64,000 nt of DNA from JAJNBD01 sp964471475 (lineage in GTDB: Bacteria; Pseudomonadota; Gammaproteobacteria; CAISUE01). The notes beneath the pieces were generated by a model, which saw nothing but the letters and a program-made list of their open reading frames with translations, was not told the origin of the DNA and did not search any database. Made by a program: the position numbers and the translations under genes. Below are positions 1 to 7,855 of the stretch, in pieces. How positions within the stretch are numbered: position 1 is the first letter of the stretch; every line of letters begins with the position of its first letter. The stretch is taken from NCBI GenBank assembly GCA_964471475.1, contig CAYYFQ010000004.1:51810-115809 (forward strand), given 5' to 3'.

Positions 1-1
1 A

Positions 2-1861
2 AGAAATTCAACCGATTTATTATCATTGCGACTGGTTATGTTAAGTGGAGACTGGATTCCTCTTTCTTTACCAGAGCGGTTACGTCGAATCATGCCAGAT
101 ATAAAAATGGTCAGTCTTGGTGGCGCTACTGAAGCTTCAATATGGTCAAATTATTTTTTTATTGAAAAAATCGATCCCTCGTGGAAAAGTATCCCTTATG
201 GATGGCCATTGAGTAATCAAAAATTTTATGTCTTAGATGAAGGATTTTATCCTTCACCAACTTGGGTTCCTGGTCAATTGTATATTGGAGGTGATGGATT
301 AGCGAAGGGTTATTATGAGGATGAGATAAAAACCACAGAAAAATTTATTTATCATCCTGTCACAGGCGAGCGTCTTTATCAAACGGGCGATCGAGGATGT
401 TATCACTCTAATGGCTATTTGGAATTTTTAGGTCGAGAAGATAATCAGGTTAAAATTCGCGGTTTTCGAATTGAATTAGGAGAGATAGAAGCTTTGTTGA
501 AAAAATATCCAGGCATTAATGATGCCGTTGTAATGGTTAGAGAAATTGATAAACAAGATAAGCAGCTCGTTGGTATTTATGTGCTTAATAGTGACTCTGC
601 TGATAAAACCACTGCTGAAATACGTTTATATCTCGAAAAACTTTTGCCTGATTATATGATTCCAAGCATCTATGTCAAAATAGAAAAAATCCCAGTAACT
701 GCAAATGGAAAAACAGATCGCACAGCACTTAAGGCTGCAATAGCTCATTTAGGAGAGCAAAAGCAACCAGATAAAATAGCGCCACGCACTGAGCTTGAGC
801 AAAGACTCGCTGAATTATGGGGTAATTTGCTGGGGTTAACATCATTAGATATCCATGAAAATTTTTTTGAGGTGGGTGGGACATCTCTTTCAGCCGTGCG
901 ATTATTAAATTTAATAGAAGATAAGTTAGGTAAACGTATCCCACTAGCCGCATTGTTTCATTGTGGAACAATTGCAACGCAAGCTCAACTGCTAGAGGGG
1001 CTTCCTGTATTTGCCAATCTAGTTGGTAAGGCTCGTGAACCAGTAATAAATATTCGAGAAGGAAAACGCACTGTTCTTATTGCGATTCATCCCGTTGGTG
1101 GCAATGTTATTTGTTATCGACCCCTTGCAAAACTTGTTCCACAGGAAATATCTATCTTAGGAGTTCAATCACCTGGCACAGGTCAAAAAAGAAGTGTTAC
1201 TCAACTTGCCCAACTTTATGTTTCAGCATTAAACAATCGTGGATTACAAGATTGCAAGCTTCATTTTCTTGGGTGGTCTATGGGCGGTGTTATTGCACAT
1301 GAGATGGTAAGGCTGTTAGAAAATGGAGGGCGGCAGATAGAAAGTCTAACAATGATAGATAGTTGGATGGGAGATTTATCTAACGTGGAAATAATTACAT
1401 CTTTTGAGTTAGTGAAAAATTTTTTTAGAGATTTATTTAATGGAGCTCAAGTGGATAATATATTGTTGGGAGTTGGAAGTCTACCAGCAAATCAACAAAT
1501 TGAAGTGGCTGCAAAAATACTTCGTGATCATGGGCTGTTAAAAACAGATATAGCAGATCCATTGCTTACTGAGCTATTTGCAGAATACTCGGCTAATTAT
1601 CGTGCATTAATTGCACACTCCGTAGGATATATTAAAACACCGACAAATCAATATCAGGCTGCTCATACGCATAATAGTTTTCCGCATCTGGTACCGTTTG
1701 AATGTAAAGAAAGCAATTTTAACAATACAATAACCACGAATTTAATTATGGAATCGCAAGAGGATCATTTTTCCATTATTCAGGAAAGATCTTTGCAAAA
1801 AATTATTGCGAATATTTTTAGTATTGCAATGCAGATGAAAATTAAATGGGGGAAAGACTAA
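2..1861 (+). CDS. Nonribosomal peptide synthetase, C-terminal part (A-PCP-TE), 5' end outside window
   Basis: This is the last module of a nonribosomal peptide synthetase. The frame is open to the window edge, so the protein starts upstream. The adenylation domain is visible from its middle: GGATEASIWS near in-window residue 40, YQTGDRG near 125, the hinge GREDNQVKIRGFRIELGE near 145-160 and the catalytic-lysine motif PVTANGKTDR near 230. A peptidyl carrier domain follows, with the phosphopantetheine serine in GGTSLS near 294. A type I thioesterase ends the chain, with its nucleophile serine in GWSMGG near 426 and a likely catalytic histidine in EDHFS near 589. The thioesterase means the product is released here. 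Amino-acid specificity cannot be read because the substrate-pocket region is mostly outside the window. The stop overlaps the start of the next gene, a carrier protein, so the two are translationally coupled. Confidence 0.93.
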   Translation, partial: RNSTDLLSLRLVMLSGDWIPLSLPERLRRIMPDIKMVSLGGATEASIWSNYFFIEKIDPSWKSIPYGWPLSNQKFYVLDEGFYPSPTWVPGQLYIGGDGLAKGYYEDEIKTTEKFIYHPVTGERLYQTGDRGCYHSNGYLEFLGREDNQVKIRGFRIELGEIEALLKKYPGINDAVVMVREIDKQDKQLVGIYVLNSDSADKTTAEIRLYLEKLLPDYMIPSIYVKIEKIPVTANGKTDRTALKAAIAHLGEQKQPDKIAPRTELEQRLAELWGNLLGLTSLDIHENFFEVGGTSLSAVRLLNLIEDKLGKRIPLAALFHCGTIATQAQLLEGLPVFANLVGKAREPVINIREGKRTVLIAIHPVGGNVICYRPLAKLVPQEISILGVQSPGTGQKRSVTQLAQLYVSALNNRGLQDCKLHFLGWSMGGVIAHEMVRLLENGGRQIESLTMIDSWMGDLSNVEIITSFELVKNFFRDLFNGAQVDNILLGVGSLPANQQIEVAAKILRDHGLLKTDIADPLLTELFAEYSANYRALIAHSVGYIKTPTNQYQAAHTHNSFPHLVPFECKESNFNNTITTNLIMESQEDHFSIIQERSLQKIIANIFSIAMQMKIKWGKD

Positions 1862-2142
1862 TGGTGATAAATCATCATAGTGTGTTGTCTGCGTTAGAGC
1901 GAGCCATTGGGAGAGAAATTCAATTAGATCCAGATATTTCATTGCTTGAATCTTCTCTAATCATCGATTCATTAACTATGTTAAAATTACTAGCTGAGTT
2001 GGAAAAAATTTCTGGCGTGGATATTCCACCGGAAGACGCTTTCGAGTTATTTGGATCTAGTTTAAACCAAATTACTAAACGATTATCTGAACTAGCAGCG
2101 CAAGTTGATTCAAAGACGAGCTTATGGGTTTCGGAATTTTGA
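1861..2142 (+). CDS. Free-standing acyl/peptidyl carrier protein
   Basis: This is a small carrier protein of 93 residues. The motif IIDSLTML near residues 36-43 contains the serine that would carry 4'-phosphopantetheine, and the rest fits a four-helix carrier fold. The start is placed at the ATG overlapping the synthetase stop (TAATG), with a strong ribosome binding site GGGGGAAAG just upstream; an ATG five codons earlier lies inside that site. Coupling to the synthetase suggests it supplies or accepts an acyl or aminoacyl group in the same pathway, for example loading of a starter unit. That role is inference. No dedicated ligase or transferase for it is visible in this window near the gene. 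Confidence 0.85.
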   Translation: MVINHHSVLSALERAIGREIQLDPDISLLESSLIIDSLTMLKLLAELEKISGVDIPPEDAFELFGSSLNQITKRLSELAAQVDSKTSLWVSEF

Positions 2143-2159
2143 AAACTATCGGTTGCGTG

Positions 2160-2503
2160 TTAAAGTTTTATGTTCATGAGTGAGTGTCCCCTAAAGTGAG
2201 AAAGCCCCCGTTTTCCATAATCCAACACCCTGGTACGCGAAGGTTTTTCATCCATAGCAATAATCCAAGGCTCATCATGCCTCGGATCGTGGATAACGCC
2301 AATCTGCGTTTTTATTCCACTTCTTCCTAATTCAACCTCTTCCAGTGCATGGAGCTTTAATGTAAATAATTCACCACTGCTCAACTCTTCCCCTGCGTGC
2401 TGTAAAACAAGATTCGATTTCAAACAAAATCGATAACCTAATTTTAATTCCTGCGCATAAAGCAATTAAACTAGGCGTTCCATAAAAACGATCTCCCATT
2501 AAG
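2160..2503 (-). pseudogene. IS4-type transposase remnant
   Basis: The minus strand encodes the C-terminal half of a DDE transposase: GDRFYGTPSLIAL, then CLKSNLVLQH, then DEPWIIAMDEKPS and LDYGKR. I recognise this order from IS4-like transposases in Legionella/Coxiella relatives. The frame changes near 2465, the segment after YGKR (where intact copies continue into a conserved glutamate region) is lost, and there is no start or N-terminal half. It is a dead fragment. It separates the biosynthetic genes at the left edge from the core gene block on the right and touches the 3' end of the SPOR-domain gene. Confidence 0.7.
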
Positions 2504-3407
2504 TTGAGCTAATCACACCATTAAATTTGCTATCTTGTAATTTATTTAATGCCGTTTTAGCTTGGTCTTCAGTGCGGAAATTATCTATCACCACGCGATA
2601 CCAGGTGACTCCATTTTTGTCAAAGTTTTGTACTTTGACATGATCAAATCCAGCTAAAGCTAACTCAGCTTTTCGGCCATCTGCATCGCTAGCGCTATTA
2701 AAAGTGCCGAGAGTGATGCTATAGCGTGTTTTAGAGGAGGGTGTAGCTGCGACAGGTTTTATTTTCTTTGTGACCGTTGCTGTTGAAGGAGTCGTTTTTT
2801 TATTGCTCGTTGGGAGAGGGGGGGTAGATGGAGAAACAGCGGTAGGCACGTTGGTAGCAGTCGGTGTTTTGCTTGCTGGTGTACTGGTTGGGCTTGCGGT
2901 AGCAAGATTACTATCTGGCGGTGGCAACATCCCTTTATTTTTACCAGCTAACAAACTTTGTTCTGCAGCATCTAAAGATTTTAAGGGTTTATTGGGTGGT
3001 GTTGGCGTGGCTGCTTCTCCCGAAGGAGCTGTATTAGCAGCAGTGGTAGGAATTTTTGTAGCAGTAGTGACTTGGGCGGATGAGGTAACCCCATTAGGTG
3101 TTGCATTATTTTTATTGACTTGCATATTAGGCAGCATGGTATAAAAATCATATTGATCGGAGGATACTGTTTCCGGAGAGGTTGGTTTTACGGGGGCAAC
3201 TGAGTGATTATTGGTTTTACCTGCATGAGGAGATATTGTTTTTGGTTGAGGGGGATTGGTTATTTCTGTTTGTGCACCATTTGTGACAATAGTAACATTT
3301 TTTTTTAAAAACATGAGCGAGCTGATAAAAACACCGACTAAGATGCCTACTACCAACCACAGTAATCGAAAAGGAGAGGCTTTTGAGCTATTTTTTGTCC
3401 GGCGCAT
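2499..3407 (-). CDS. SPOR-domain cell-envelope protein
   Basis: This 302-residue protein has a short basic N-terminus, one membrane segment at about residues 13-34, a long proline/threonine/serine-rich linker (about 45-220) and a C-terminal SPOR domain (about 225-300; it starts RYSITLGTF and includes KVQNFDKNGVTWYRV). SPOR domains bind septal peptidoglycan lacking stem peptides. The architecture matches FtsN/DedD-type division proteins, but no FtsN-specific essential helix is evident to me, so no symbol is given. It starts two bases after the surA stop and is probably co-transcribed with it as the last gene of the gyrB-lptD-nrdR-surA run. Confidence 0.85.
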   Translation of the reverse strand: MRRTKNSSKASPFRLLWLVVGILVGVFISSLMFLKKNVTIVTNGAQTEITNPPQPKTISPHAGKTNNHSVAPVKPTSPETVSSDQYDFYTMLPNMQVNKNNATPNGVTSSAQVTTATKIPTTAANTAPSGEAATPTPPNKPLKSLDAAEQSLLAGKNKGMLPPPDSNLATASPTSTPASKTPTATNVPTAVSPSTPPLPTSNKKTTPSTATVTKKIKPVAATPSSKTRYSITLGTFNSASDADGRKAELALAGFDHVKVQNFDKNGVTWYRVVIDNFRTEDQAKTALNKLQDSKFNGVISST

Positions 3408-3409
3408 GG

Positions 3410-4750
3410 TTATTTCTCGTTAAAAATTTTTATATAGGCTTGAGATTTTAATTCGTCAATTAGAACCTTTGTACCTTCCTGCATTTTTTGTTGGAATAAA
3501 ATTTGTTGAGCACGTAGTTTTAAAGCAGCTTCAGGATCGGTAGTGGTTTTGCGCTCAAGAACTTGAAAAATATACCAACCCGCTGGTGTTTCAATAGGCT
3601 CACTGATTTGATTGATCTTAAGTGCGGCGATAGCTTCTTCAAGTTTAGGATCTAACATTCCTGGTTTTAACCATCCCATCTCACCTCCACTGGGTGCTGT
3701 GGTAGTATCTTGCGAATCTTGCTCTGCAAGGATAGCAAAATTTGCTCCATGATCAAGTTGGTTTTTAATATCAGTTAAACGACGTTCAAGCAAGGGTTTG
3801 GGCGTAAGGTTGTCTGATTTTAAAAAGATATCACGCACTTTTACTTCTTGTACTGTGTTGTTAGAAGTGGGGTTATTATCTGTAGATGCAGTGTCCACAG
3901 TTTTAGTTTCAGTGAGTTGTAAAATATTAATGCCATTAGGCGCTCGAATTGGAGGGGCTATTTGACCTGTTTGAAGTTTTGGTAACAATTTCACAAGGGT
4001 TGCTGGGAGTTGCTCCGTACTACGCCAACCCAAATCTTGAGGAGGAGTACCTAAAATACGCTGACTGATGGCTCCAAAATCTTCATGTTGATTGATGCTT
4101 TGTGCAATCGCTTCAAATTTTTGTTTAGCTGCTGTAAATTCCGTTGGCGTCGCATTGGCACTGAGAGGAATTAAAATGACGCGAAAATGATAAAGTATTT
4201 GCTTAGAAGGTGCAACTTTAGGGGCGCTGCCTAATTTTTTAGCAAGCTTATCTACTTCTTTTGGCGTAATGATAAATGTTCCTGCGAGTGCTTGTTGCAA
4301 AAATTGTTGAATGACAAGTTGGTCACTGATTTGTTTTTTGAAATGATCAAATGGTAAGCCTTGTTGAGCGACGGCCGTAGGGAGTTGTGCGTAAGTAATA
4401 TGATGTTCATCGGCTATTTGTGTTAAGGTATCCGTAAGTTGTTGATCATTGACTTTAATGTTGGCATTCTTTGCGGCTTGCAATAAAAGGGTTTGGTCGA
4501 TCAATTGATTGAGGGCATCTTTATGAAGAGTAGAAGAGGAAACTGAAGTGCCATTAGCTTTTGCTTGAGCGCTTAGGGTATTCGTTAAGTTATTAAGATC
4601 GGATTGCAAAATGATTTGATCATTAACTACTGCTGCTACTCGATTAATAGGGACATCTGCGTGGCTAATATTGGCAGTGATGAGTCCCACACAAGCAAGT
4701 GCGCAGAGACCAATTTTTTGTACCGTCCGTAACAACATAATTTTTACCAT
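3410..4750 (-). CDS. surA: Periplasmic chaperone and peptidyl-prolyl isomerase SurA
   Basis: This protein of about 446 residues has a signal peptide ending near SHADVPINR, the SurA N-terminal chaperone region (INRVAAVVNDQIILQSDL), and two parvulin-type rotamase domains at about residues 180-290 and 305-405. The second contains the canonical GGEMGWLKPGML. SurA escorts unfolded outer-membrane proteins across the periplasm to the BAM complex, and LptD is one of its best-known clients. That fits lptD lying one gene upstream. The usual surA-lptD adjacency is interrupted here by nrdR. Two in-frame ATGs lie four codons apart; the second (MLLRTV) would give a more typical signal peptide. Confidence 0.95.
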   Translation of the reverse strand: MVKIMLLRTVQKIGLCALACVGLITANISHADVPINRVAAVVNDQIILQSDLNNLTNTLSAQAKANGTSVSSSTLHKDALNQLIDQTLLLQAAKNANIKVNDQQLTDTLTQIADEHHITYAQLPTAVAQQGLPFDHFKKQISDQLVIQQFLQQALAGTFIITPKEVDKLAKKLGSAPKVAPSKQILYHFRVILIPLSANATPTEFTAAKQKFEAIAQSINQHEDFGAISQRILGTPPQDLGWRSTEQLPATLVKLLPKLQTGQIAPPIRAPNGINILQLTETKTVDTASTDNNPTSNNTVQEVKVRDIFLKSDNLTPKPLLERRLTDIKNQLDHGANFAILAEQDSQDTTTAPSGGEMGWLKPGMLDPKLEEAIAALKINQISEPIETPAGWYIFQVLERKTTTDPEAALKLRAQQILFQQKMQEGTKVLIDELKSQAYIKIFNEK

Positions 4751-4805
4751 TTAAATGAATTCTTGAGGTTGCTTATTTTACACGAGAGTGAGGGTAAGCG
4801 AAATA

Positions 4806-5276
4806 CTAGGGCGTGTCTCTAAACGGCGCTCTAAACAATTTGTTAATTAAATCATGAAATTCTTGTACATCTTGAAAGCGTAAATAAACAGAAGCAAAGC
4901 GAATAAAAGCAATGTCGTCAAGCTCATGCAGTTCCTTCATCACTAATTCTCCAATACCCAATGCAGGAACTTCTCTTTCGCCGCGTGCTAGCAGTTGATG
5001 ATGAATTCGGGTAATGGCAGCTTCAATTTTTTCGGAGCTGACGGGGCGTTTTTCTAAAGCTTTTAATATTCCTGTTCGCAACTTATTAGTATCAAAAGGG
5101 CTTCGTCGTCCATCACGTTTAACCACACTTGGTAATAATAATTCAGCCGACTCAAATGTGGTAAAACGCTCTTCACAAATTACACATTCACGGCGTCTGC
5201 GAATTTGCGCACCTTCATTGACTAAACGAGAGTCCACCACGCGGGTATCGGGTTGGTTGCAATAAGGACAGTACAT
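4806..5276 (-). CDS. nrdR: Ribonucleotide reductase transcriptional repressor NrdR
   Basis: This 156-residue protein has the NrdR zinc ribbon (CPYC at residues 3-6 and CVICEERF near 31-38), the arginine-rich RRRREC stretch, and an ATP-cone domain (VVKRDGRRSPFDTNKLR, then IAFIRFASVYLRFQD). NrdR senses dATP/ATP and represses ribonucleotide reductase operons. It sits between lptD and surA with gaps of 11 and 55 bases. The last residues (RAPFRDTP) and the stop are read from TAGGGCGTGTCTCTAAAC, the same end sequence found in palindromic elements elsewhere in this window, so the tail may be element-derived. Confidence 0.95.
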   Translation of the reverse strand: MYCPYCNQPDTRVVDSRLVNEGAQIRRRRECVICEERFTTFESAELLLPSVVKRDGRRSPFDTNKLRTGILKALEKRPVSSEKIEAAITRIHHQLLARGEREVPALGIGELVMKELHELDDIAFIRFASVYLRFQDVQEFHDLINKLFRAPFRDTP

Positions 5277-5287
5277 TGTTTTCCTTT

Positions 5288-7855
5288 TTAATATACATTT
5301 TTGTTGAAGGTATCGTCATAGCCAGGGACATTCGCATTGATCGTATTTAACATATTATTTTGGCCGACGCCGCCAAAGCCTTTTAACAACAATTGCAAAA
5401 CCACTTTGCGTGTGAATTGAGCATCTCCATTGCCGTTTAAGGCGTAAAAAGTGCGCGTCATACCAATACGCATTGCATAACAGCACGCATTATAGCTTAA
5501 GCCATAAAAATATGTTTGAAAATGCTCATGGCTTAGGTTGTAATTCCAACCCGCCATTCCATCAAATTTGTTCATGATAGGCCACGCAGTTGAGGCCGTC
5601 AATTGGCTTAAATTATTTTTGCGATTGCTAGGATTTAATACGGTAGTTGGAAAGGGGTCTCCGTATTGTACAAAATTATAACCGACGTTAATAATGTGAT
5701 TCGTGGCTGGTTTATATTGCAAATTGACCAAAGCATTTTGTGTGTCATGATAACGGGGGTCATAGGCTACATTGGTATTCATTGACCATTTTTGATTGAG
5801 TGCGTAGCTTCCAAAACCCACTAAAGGTGAAGCGGGTTCTGTGGGGGATAAAGCCCCTACCATATAAGGGTTGTCCGCACATGTGATGCCATTACATAAA
5901 GTAACGGTACGATTAGCATGATAGAAAATTCGGCCAATACCAAAAGATCCTTTTTCACTTCCCGTATCACTGTCTAAAAAACGCGACGTGATAGCAGCAC
6001 TCACTTGATTCGCATTTCCTATACGATCAATACTCGTGAACCGATTGGTTTGAAACAATTGATCAAATGTGAGATTTTGTAAACTTGTATCAAAGATAGG
6101 GATTTCATTTTGACCACGATAAGGGACGTATAAATAATATAATCGAGGCTCTAAAGTTTGTTGATAATCATGTTTGAAAATTTGCGTGGCACGATCAAAA
6201 TATAATCCAGAATCTACGTTAAAAATGGGTAAGGTACGGGTGATATTGTTAGTGTAGCCAACAGGTTGGTTTTTGAGTGAATAGTCTGTAGCTTCTACTT
6301 GTAATGTGGGTTTAATATAACCAAAATTTTCAATAAAAGGTAAGCTAATACCGGGTTGTAAATTATTCCTCATTCCGCTGGTAGGGTCGCCTGATTGTGA
6401 AGGAAAAGATTCTCCTGGATTTAATTGACGTGAAAAATCTACGGATTCTGTTTTTAATAAATAGGTAAGATGAGTCAGGGCAGGATAATTTACATTAAAA
6501 GTGAAATCCGGCAAACGCTCATATTGGTTGGTATTTCCAAGCATCGTGACAGGGTGCAAAGTCTGATATTCTTGCGCTAATACTTGAGCGTTCCAAAAAT
6601 TTTGATTGTAATTTAAATAGGCTTGTTGTAATAACTGCCCTGGAGTTGCTGAACGCAAACCAAAATCTTGTTGATAATAATCATCGCTGACGCGGGTGTA
6701 GTCAACATTAGCGGTTAAATTTTGAGCGACGGTGGTGCTATCTTGCATGTGATAACTCCACCGAGTGGGACTTGCGTCCATCAATCGATTTAACGCAGGA
6801 TTACCCGCATATTCTTGTTGGCCATTGGTTTGAAAAGTAGAAAAAGCTTTATCGTTAGGAATAATGCCTAACTCCACGTCTCCCTTGCTTTTGCGAGTTA
6901 GAAAACGATTGGAGGTTGTCATTAACACTCCTCGTTTGCTATAGAAGTTGGGTGTTAATGTCATATCGTAATTAGGCGCGATATTCCAGTAATAAGGAAA
7001 ACTTAAAGAAATCCCATTTTGACTGCTACTGCCATAGATAGGAGAGAGAAATCCACTTTCTCGTCGCTTATCAATAGGGAATGTGGCATAAGGCGTATAA
7101 AAAACAGGCATGGATCGATAATATAAAATTGTATGGTAAGCTTTTCCTCGACCTGTTGCATGGTTTAAATCAATTTCTTTGGCTTTGATATGCCAGACAC
7201 TATTTTCTGGTGAGCATGTGGAATACGTTGCATCCTTTAAAACATAATAAGTTTTTTTTGTTTGATCCATTTGTGTTGCAGCCCCATGGGCAATTAAGCC
7301 CGTTACTTTATATTGATCAGGGTGCTCTGGAGTTTTAAGTAACTTGATAGGCTGAAGATTTAAGGCCAAACGATATAAAACATTTGAGTAGGTGCCTTCA
7401 TCAGTATTGGGTGTGATGTGAGCTGCATCGCCGATCGTCATTTTGCTTGGCTCACGAATGACGACTTTGCCTTTTAGGTCAATCGTTTTGACTTCATCCG
7501 TTTTGCCATCTCGATTTAATTGAGCGCTATCGCCTGTTACTAAGCGTCCTGGTTGCTGAATACGGACATTAGTTAAAGTGGAAACACCATCAGTTTTAAG
7601 CTCTGCACCACTGGCAGTGATATTGATGGTTTGGTGAGTGATGTCACTAGAAGTTAAATTGGTGTCCATATTACCTAAGTCGGGTTCAAGATAGTAGCCA
7701 TGACATTGATTGGCATCAGAATCCTTGACCCAATCTAAAGCATCGGCTGTTTGCTCTGAAGAGTAATTGGTGACGGAATTATTTGAAGCATCAGCAAACG
7801 CAAAAGAAACAGTGCAAAGCGTTACGAGAATGACGACGGTAGCCCTCGTAAACAT
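5288..7855 (-). CDS. lptD: LPS-assembly outer-membrane protein LptD
   Basis: This 855-residue protein has a signal peptide (MFTRATVVILVTLCTVSFAFA), a periplasmic OstA/LptA-like jellyroll (about residues 60-230) and a large C-terminal beta-barrel rich in alternating aromatic strands. LptD with LptE inserts LPS into the outer leaflet. Cysteines near the N-terminus (QCHGYY), near residue 213 (STCSPENS) and near the C-terminus (NACCYAM) fit the disulfides that mature LptD. Its start overlaps the gyrB stop by one base (TAATG), so it is coupled to gyrB. Length and features are normal for the family. Confidence 0.95.
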   Translation of the reverse strand: MFTRATVVILVTLCTVSFAFADASNNSVTNYSSEQTADALDWVKDSDANQCHGYYLEPDLGNMDTNLTSSDITHQTINITASGAELKTDGVSTLTNVRIQQPGRLVTGDSAQLNRDGKTDEVKTIDLKGKVVIREPSKMTIGDAAHITPNTDEGTYSNVLYRLALNLQPIKLLKTPEHPDQYKVTGLIAHGAATQMDQTKKTYYVLKDATYSTCSPENSVWHIKAKEIDLNHATGRGKAYHTILYYRSMPVFYTPYATFPIDKRRESGFLSPIYGSSSQNGISLSFPYYWNIAPNYDMTLTPNFYSKRGVLMTTSNRFLTRKSKGDVELGIIPNDKAFSTFQTNGQQEYAGNPALNRLMDASPTRWSYHMQDSTTVAQNLTANVDYTRVSDDYYQQDFGLRSATPGQLLQQAYLNYNQNFWNAQVLAQEYQTLHPVTMLGNTNQYERLPDFTFNVNYPALTHLTYLLKTESVDFSRQLNPGESFPSQSGDPTSGMRNNLQPGISLPFIENFGYIKPTLQVEATDYSLKNQPVGYTNNITRTLPIFNVDSGLYFDRATQIFKHDYQQTLEPRLYYLYVPYRGQNEIPIFDTSLQNLTFDQLFQTNRFTSIDRIGNANQVSAAITSRFLDSDTGSEKGSFGIGRIFYHANRTVTLCNGITCADNPYMVGALSPTEPASPLVGFGSYALNQKWSMNTNVAYDPRYHDTQNALVNLQYKPATNHIINVGYNFVQYGDPFPTTVLNPSNRKNNLSQLTASTAWPIMNKFDGMAGWNYNLSHEHFQTYFYGLSYNACCYAMRIGMTRTFYALNGNGDAQFTRKVVLQLLLKGFGGVGQNNMLNTINANVPGYDDTFNKNVY

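Noticed and set aside
729..977. 82-residue minus-strand frame inside the NRPS
   Set aside because: Antisense of the adenylation/carrier linker, with no supporting signal.
2770..3144. 124-residue frame opposite the SPOR gene
   Set aside because: It mirrors the low-complexity Pro/Thr linker; valine/alanine-rich antisense reading, no start signal.
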